In this document: piece by piece, positions 12,401 through 21,400 of the stretch
How the letters are laid out: each line of letters begins with the position of its first letter
Numbering within the stretch: the stretch's first letter is position 1
Origin: Liolophura sinensis
Taxonomy: Eukaryota; Mollusca; Polyplacophora; Chitonida; Chitonidae
NCBI RefSeq assembly: GCF_032854445.1
Contig: NC_088305.1
Coordinates: 21,490,955-21,554,954 of the forward strand
Length of the DNA: 64,000 nt
Direction: 5' to 3'
Translations under genes and position numbers: made by a program
Notes under the pieces: model-generated
The model's input: only the letters and a program-made list of their open reading frames with translations
What the model was told of the DNA's origin: nothing
Database searches by the model: none

Positions 12401-15400
12401 AATTTTCAATACCAAACACTAAGGACTCTGTCAACGTTTTATATTTTGACCTAAGTCAGAAATGGTTTTGTGGAATCGCCTATACCACAGCAACCAGGCT
12501 CTGTACCCCCTACACCACCAATTTGGTTACATGCATTATTTATAAGCACAATGACTGTGGATAAATCTTTATGTGATGCGGACAGTTCTCAGGAGTTGTG
12601 TAATAATAAAGTGTACTTCTGAAACTGAATAAAGTGAAATATGATCAAGTAAACCCTTATGCAAATCCAATGATGAGTATGGTGATGGATCAAACGTTGT
12701 GTAATACATAAACACCTGTACATTATAGCTTTTAAATACTGTAATAAAACAACAACAAATACCTGAGGAGCATCATAATACAGATAACACAAATCACAAG
12801 ATAAAAGTGTATACGGTAAGAATATAATAACAGCACAGTATAAAATCGCATTTTTTTTTCTCAAGAAAACCTGACTTCACAGAGTGCAGAGAAAACAGTC
12901 TCTAGCACTAATGATCAATTAGAACACTGACAGATCTGTACATGGTGATGAACAAAAGCTTCTTTCACCGAACCTATTTTTTAACTGCATTACAGCTTCG
13001 ACAAACATGATAATGGAAAGTATAGTTTGGGAATTCTATCTCATTCAGGATCTCATTCTTCATGTCCTCCTCCACTGTGAGCCCTCAGAAAATTGGCCAC
13101 ATGGATGTCAAGGTCAACAACCGTACAAAAATGGTGATATTTTGGTAGAAAATGGACAGAACAACCCAAAACTGAACCTTAATCTTGGTACCAATGTACC
13201 AAGTTTCACTTCAAAATACTGAACTGCTTTGAAAAAAAAGTCCATAAAACAATCACTGTACATAACAGGACCAAAAACAGTGAATAGTGTGTGAACGAAG
13301 TAGCCTGAAACTTGAAAATGATGTGTAACTCCTCCTGGTGAGACCATGCAAAAGTTAAAAAGTGCCCCGAAAAGTGTTTCGTGGCAGACATACTGATTGA
13401 CAGACTTGTAGGGGATTAACTAAGCATCCCACCAGAGTATGAGAGGTAACTACCAACCTTTTTCTTAGCCTCAGGAGAGCTGTCACTTGACCTGGGGGTA
13501 AGAGCTGGTGAGGGTTTGGTCAGGGGAGGCGATGTCTTCTCTCTGTCTTCTGGCTGAAATGTTAAGTGCTCTTCATAATTTGATTGCATATTGATCAATA
13601 GCATACTCAATAATATTATACTAATCGTCATGCCAGAGGGCCCACAGTAATCCACCTTTAACGAGTAACTTTGGTGAACATGTCCCCATAGCCCTGTGTG
13701 CATGCCAAATTGTGTGATGGTAAACGCTCTCCTATATAAACTTCATGTAAGAATATACGTCTTAACACAATGACTCACAGACCCAACTGCTACTTGAGAC
13801 ACATCTTACCTCTCCAGGTAAATCTATCTGTAGTTTTAATAACAATGTCTGTTAGTATTAACATACTAACTACTGCTTGTGAGCATATCTTAACACTAGT
13901 CCAGGTAAATCTGTCAGCATTTTAGCGTACACTGTACAGTATGTCTCAATTAACAGCATGATTGACCAATTTAAACGCTCAGATGCTTGTGACACGTCTT
14001 ACATCTTCAGGTAGATTCGTTTGTATTTTTACTTACAATGTTGTATATTTTAATGATTGATAAAATAACTTGTGCTTGAGACACATTTTACATCTCCAGG
14101 TAGATCTGTCTGTGTTAACAGAATGGCTGCTAGAGTAACTGCTGCTTGTGACATGTCTTACCTCTTCAGGTAAATCTATCTGTAGAGCTTGTACAGTTGT
14201 TCCCAAACACTGACCCCATACAGCTTCACCTGTCCACACAAACACACATAAACAAAGAGACTTTCACATACTTATTTATTTGACTGCTTTTGAATGCTTT
14301 TCTCACAGCTGCCATGAGACTTCGTTCTTCATTATACCATATCAGTCATGTCAGGTTTCATGCAGCCATGAGACACTGTGACAAGTTTTCTGCTCTTTTC
14401 TGATGATTTTGTTTTTTGTATACGTCTTTCTTCATCCATTTTTTCACTCATATGACAACCACCACTCATTACGTGTGCGTACATATATGGTATCTTCTTG
14501 CTAGTCTCTGCCATCAAAGTGCTGCTGCCACTGAAGTATCATGCCAAAGACACCAAATATGACACCCAACCCAGTCATATTATATGGGCATTAGGCCAAC
14601 CAGACCTGTTTCCTTGCTCTAACCTCTCAGTGCTGAGCGCCAAGCATGGCGATTTTGTTTTAGTGCAGATCTTTGCAATCAGTCAAGATTTTGTTGTGTA
14701 ATATCAATTTGAAAATAGTTTGAGTAGAGACAATATTGTCAGTTGTCATACAATCAGGTCAAAAGGTCAACCATAGGTGTAGACAACACTTTGCGAATTG
14801 TCCTGACAAAGTTTTCATGAGTCAAAATCGACTCATGTGTAAATCTACCTTAAGGTGTGATAATGTTAGTGTGATGAAGTGACCAGCCCCTCTCTATGCT
14901 GTGATATTCCCTTTACTACACGGACGGCTATTTTGTGAAATTTTACAGGAGTCACTAAATACAAGCAAAATGCAATCCGCAAGTGCAACTCTCTGCCCCT
15001 CTGCTCTGACAATTCAAAGGTTGCTGACAGACCTTCCCACGTACGACATGAGATGAGCAAGATACTTGAGATCACCAGCATTCTTCATTTTCTGAAGCAC
15101 TTTAACTTTCACTGAAATTTGAAAATATTTCAAATTTAAGAGTTTGTGTAACACATGTGCAAAGAGCTAAGGGTACTCACGACTGGCCACCTCCATGGCC
15201 ACAGCCCCAAAAGACTTCCTCATATCACCAAAGGTCAGGGGTTTTACCACCAAGTACGTCTCATCATCAGACTGGCAAAATAACAAATTGCAAAAACTTT
15301 TAACCACCTCTTTTTTTTTCTATTAGTTTCAATGCTTTTTGTTTATTAAACTTTCATCTTAAAATACTTAAATTAAACCACATACGTCTTATGTCAAATA

Positions 15401-18400
15401 GAATAAAGAATTTTACCAGGCTATTTCATTATCAGGGTTCAATTCCATACTGAAGAATTTTTTACTTATATGACTGCAGTCAGGTTAATGGGTGGAAGAA
15501 ACAGGAGGGCCCAAAGTTATTGCTCTAATCTTAATTTTTTCTCGCTGTTTTGATAAAATTTGGTAATTTTTTCTCACTTCCTCTTTACTTTCTCGCAGGT
15601 AATTTCTGTAAAAGAAATATCCTTTAAATTACCCGGAATAAAAAAATAAAATTGCCAGTTGACTAACTCGTAATTCCTCTGATATGGTCAGGTTAGTACC
15701 CACAAGGAATTTTTTAATTTAGCTTAACCAATGGAATATGGCCTTACGGTTGTTTCTTCTAGCAGCTCTGAATGAAGCAACAGCAAAGTCTCAAAATGAC
15801 ATGTATTTAATATTGAAAACCAGTATGGTAAAATTAAACTAAGCTTAACTTGGTGAGAAACTGGGACTACTTTTTATATTGTATAAATCCACTCACTACA
15901 ATGCTGACGTCACAATTAACCTACCGCTGGCCGCAGTTCAAATGGGTCAGTGCCATCAGGCAGGGTCAGTTTGACCGCTTTGCGTGGAGAGTTTGGAGCC
16001 TTGACCAGGGGCGGACTGGGGCTACAGAACTTCTTAGCAGGCACACGCCCACTCTGCTTGATCTCCTCCACCTCCTAAAATTAAATCACACTTGATTACT
16101 CTAAGGACAAAACTAATATATATTTCTTCCTTTTTTTTTCTTTAAAAACACCAAATTTACATCCATAGTGTAATTCGTCTGAAATAAAGAATGCCATTCC
16201 CACCTCACAATGTTCAGGTCCAAGCTGTCCAGCTGTTTGCTTGTTGAATAAGAATATTTTCACTTCTACATCAAGTTGGTTTTATGGGTGGAGGAAACCA
16301 ATGTTCCAAGATAAGGTAAATGACTCAACTCGATGTCTGACATCACTGACCAAATGAAATTACTTTCACTGAAACCTGAGTTTACCACAATGCCTCAATC
16401 TGAACAACAGACTGAATAAAACAACGTCACACGATCCTATGACTCTTATTTCAAATTTACAAAGGTCTGTAGCAACCTACTGATGGTCGTGGGCTTCCCC
16501 AGGCTCTGCCCGGTTTCCTCCCACCATAATGCTGGCCGACGTTGTATAAGTGAAATATTCTTGAGTATAAAAGCATACAACATAAAACACCAGCCTAATA
16601 AATAAAGAAGTCAAATTTACAAATGTGACACATTGCTGTATTCTAAGTTTTTATGCAGTCACTGTCTTCACCAGCTAGCTGTACAGAGAAGAAAAAAAAA
16701 TTCATAAGAAAGAATGTAATGCACCTTTGGAATACAATAGTATCTACAAACTGGCAGTTGTTGGATTAGTAATTCTGAGTTTCCACTGGAATAGGATAGC
16801 AATTTGTTGTGTACTCAAACTTGTGTACGTAATTATGAGGATTACATTCTGAAGTATTTCCTATTTCAAAATGCACATGCTCAGTAAAAGCTACGACTAC
16901 GAATGTTTCACTTTTAGTGGGAAATGCTACCTTTGGGAAAACTTTGGCCAGGGCTTCTGTGATCTGCACATCAAACAGTCGGCTCTTGTGGACATCAGCA
17001 TGATGGACAATCCTCTCCAGGTAGTGGTACAGCTGGACAAGTACACAAAATACACCAACACTTAAACTGTCATGAGTTTGTGTACAATGTGTACAAGCAT
17101 GTGTAAACTGAGTCCAATGCTACTGGACTTCATGAACTACAAAGCACTCAGAGAGAGCAAACCCACACCACAGTTAAGTGTACAAATTCCACACTACAAA
17201 CAAAGGGAGAATACTCAGAATTTCTGTCCTTTCTAGCTGTCAGTGGTGAAATTTTTGACCCATGAAATAATCCTCACTGCACGGCATCAACTACCTCACA
17301 CTGAGGTTTGAAGACTTTCTGACCAGTCACATCTTTATTTTTACTCATGAATTAAACTGAATAAAGCAACAAGCAACAATTGCAACAAACCTGTAAATTC
17401 CACACTGTCCAAGCTAAACAGGCTACTTGACATATAATATTGATACTCAGGTTGACAGGCTAAAGTTGCGGGTTACACTTGCAGGCCTCAAATGGCCGAA
17501 TGCTCAACATGCTCAATGCACTATGATAATGTTATCTGTGGAACGGTGTTGTACATTCACAGCCTCATAGATGAATTAAGCAAATCGGCATACAAAGGTA
17601 TATCAGCGATATAGGTCTGATTGGTTAATTATCAGTCGTCAATTTCCCGTGAAATGGCAGCGAAGTTTCCTTTACTCCCATCTCAGAAAAGTCCTAGTAT
17701 CTCACGTTTTGAAATAGGGTACTTTCAGTTAAACATAGAAAACACGCTGTAGCAAAGTTTCCAAAACTACATGTACCATACGTCAAAACCTCATTCTAGC
17801 GTTGCTGTGACAGCCGATTGCAACGCACTGACTTCACAACTCAAACAAATTGCGTGAAAATGGATTTTCTTACTCTTACAAAAGCAAACCTGAAAAGCAG
17901 AACCTAATCACTGTGAGTCCGAGCAGTGAAGTGTTATATTTTTATTTATAAATTACTTACTTTAGACTAGACACATATACGTCGTTCAGTGATGTTTTGA
18001 AAGACCTGTACGCTTATCAATGAAGGCCTATTTGCTGCAGGTTCACTGTCTAACCTCAATCTGCCTGTTTTGGCACGACATACTCTCACATACCATATGT
18101 GAAACATGCATTCTGGTAGAAGATATCTAGAGATGGTACTAGAGCTAACATTTTTCGTTGCTCACTGAAGCGTGAGTGTATTTATTGATTTTGTCACACG
18201 TATGTATACTGGCGTGAACACACTCCCCCTACCCCATTGCCCCCCCCCCCCCTCCAGCTGTGCCCAATAACCAAGAATCACAACCAGACACAAGGAATCA
18301 TGGGACACACTTTTCAGGATAATCAACTGAACTACACATGAAATATGGTAAAGTGGAACCTAGGACAGCTTCACAGAGTATTGATTGGCTGGAGACCATT

Positions 18401-21400
18401 GGGCAGAATCAGGGGAAAACCACCACCTTTTGCCAGACAAAACTCCAGAACTGCAACCTTACTGGCTAGAGGCTGCTCAGCTAGACACCATAAATCTGCT
18501 TCTCCTTTTCACTAATATTACATAACATCATAACTCACCTCAGCCTTTTGGTCAAAGCAGTACAGAGAGTGACTGTAAGACTCTATCAGACTCAACATCT
18601 CCCTGAGCAACATCCAGCTCTTGTGGCTGCAAGGAAGCAGTAGATCTTGTGCATATTTTGTTAGAGATGTTATACTTAAAATGATGTCAAAATCAGATGA
18701 AAGAGCATCAAAACTTATTTGCAAATATTGTCTTTAATATTTTTTTGCATTTTTTTTTTCAGGAAAAAAGGGTATTTGAAAACCACCTTTTGGTACTTAT
18801 GGTCGTTGCATAATAATGTTCTAGATAAGGATGTGATGCATGTCTAATAAATTTATTTGTATGCAAATTTGTTGTTTATTTCCAAACACATGCATTTAAT
18901 CTGAATTATGATAATATTTATGAATACATTAAAAATATAAATATAATCACAATCCAGTTTTAACACAAATGTTAGCTGAAAAGACCAAATTCTAATGGAA
19001 ATATATTTATTAAACATGTGATAGAGTTTGAGCTCACGGAATCAATGATGGAATATCCTCAACCCGACCCCTCCTGACTATTCTGCTCTACATGTGTGTA
19101 ACCCTTGAGCTCACGGAATCAATGATGGAATATCCCCAACCCCACCCCTCCTGACTATTCTGCTCTACATGTGTGCAACCCTTGAGCTCACGGAATCAAT
19201 GATGGAATATTCCCACCCCCACCCCTCTTGACTATTCTGCTCTACATGTGTGCAAACCCTTGAGTTCACGGAATCAATGATGGAATATCCTCAACCCCAC
19301 CCCTCCTGACTATTCTGCTCTACATGTGTGCAACCCTTGAGCTCAAGGAATCAACGATGGAATATCCCCAACCCGACCCCTCCTGACTATTCTGCTCTAC
19401 ATGTATGCAACCCTTGAGCTCACGGAATCAATGATGGAATATCCTCAACCCGACCCCTCCTGACTATTCTGCTCTACATGTGTGCAACCCTTGAGCTCGC
19501 GGAATCAATGATGGAATATCCCCAATCCCACCCCTCCTGGCTATTCTGCTCTACATGTGTGCAACCCTTGAGCTCACGGAATCAATGATGGAATATCCTC
19601 AACCCGACCCCTCCTGACTATTATGCTCTACATGTGGGGAACCCTTGAGCTCACGGAATCAATGATGGAATATCCTCAACCCGACCCCTCCTGACTATTC
19701 TGCTCTACATGTGTGCAACCCTTGAGCTCACAGAATCAATGATGGAATATCCCCAACCCGACCCCTCCTGACTATTCTGCTCTACATGTGTGCAACCCTT
19801 GAGCTCACGGAATCAATGATGGAATATCCTCAACCCGACCCCTCCTGACTATTCTGCTCTACATGTGTGCAATCCTTGAGCTCACGGAATCAATGATGGA
19901 ATATCCTCAACCTGACCCCTCATGGCTATTCTGCTCTACATGTGGGGAACCCTTGAGCTCACGGAATCAATGATGGAATATCCTCAACTCGACCCCTCCT
20001 GGCTATTCTGCTCTACATGTGTGCAACCCTTGAGCTCACAGAATCAATGATGGAATATCCCCAACCCGACCCCTCCTGACTATTCTGCTCTGCATGTGTG
20101 CAACCCTTGAGCTCACAGAATCAATGATGGAATATCCTCAACCCCGACCCCTACTGACTATTCTGTTCTGCATGTGTGCAACCCTTGAGCTCACGGAATC
20201 AATGATGGAATATCCCCAACCCGACCCCTCATGGCTATTCTGCTCTACATGTGGGCAACCCTTGAGCTCACGGAATCAATGATGGAATATCCTCAACCCG
20301 ACCCCTCCTGACTATTCTGCTCTACATGTGTGCAACCCTTGAGCTCACAGAATCAATGATGGAATATCCCCAACCCGACCCCTCCTGACTATTCTGCTCT
20401 GCATGTGTGCAACCCTTGAGCTCAAGGAATCAATGATGGAATATCCCCAACCCGACCCCTCCTGACTATTCTGCTCTACATGTGTGCAACCCTTGAGCTC
20501 ACGGAACCAATGATGGAATATCCTCAACCCGACCCCTCCTGACTATTCTGCTCTACATGTGTGCAATCCTTGAGCTCACGGAATCAATGATGGAATATCC
20601 TCAACCTGACCCCTCATGGCTATTCTGCTCTACATGTGGGGAACCCTTGAGCTCACGGAATCAATGATGGAATATCCTCAACTCGACCCCTCCTGGCTAT
20701 TCTGCTCTACATGTGTGCAACCCTTGAGCTCACAGAATCAATGATGGAATATCCCCAACCCGACCCCTCCTGACTATTCTGCTCTGCATGTGTGCAACCC
20801 TTGAGCTCACAGAATCAATGATGGAATATCCTCAACCCCGACCCCTACTGACTATTCTGTTCTGCATGTGTGCAACCCTTGAGCTCACGGAATCAATGAT
20901 GGAATATCCCCAACCCGACCCCTCATGGCTATTCTGCTCTACATGTGGGGAACCCTTGAGCTCACGGAATCAATGATGGAATATCCTCAACCCCACCCCT
21001 CCTGACTATTCTGCTCTACATGTGTGCAACCCTTGAGCTCACAGAATCAATGATGGAATATCCCCAACCCGACCCCTCCTGACTATTCTGCTCTGCATGT
21101 GTGCAACCCTTGAGCTCACGGAATCAATGATGGAATATCCTCAACCCCGACCCCTACTGACTATTCTGCTCTACATGTGGGGAACCCTTGAGCTCACGGA
21201 ATCAATGATGGAATATCCTCAACCCGACCCCTCCTGACTATTCTGCTCTGCATGTGTGCAACACTTGAGCTCACGGAATCAATGATGGAATATCCTCAAC
21301 CCGACCCCTCCTGACTATTTTGCTCTACACGTGGGCAACCCTTGAGCTCACGGAATCAATGATGGAATATCCCCAACCCCACCCCTCCTGACTATTATGC

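Noticed and set aside
20094..20976. Two identical 62-codon frames with zinc-finger-like Cys spacing
   Set aside because: They are duplicates of the 77-bp array. 77 is not a multiple of three, and the frame closes after about three units.
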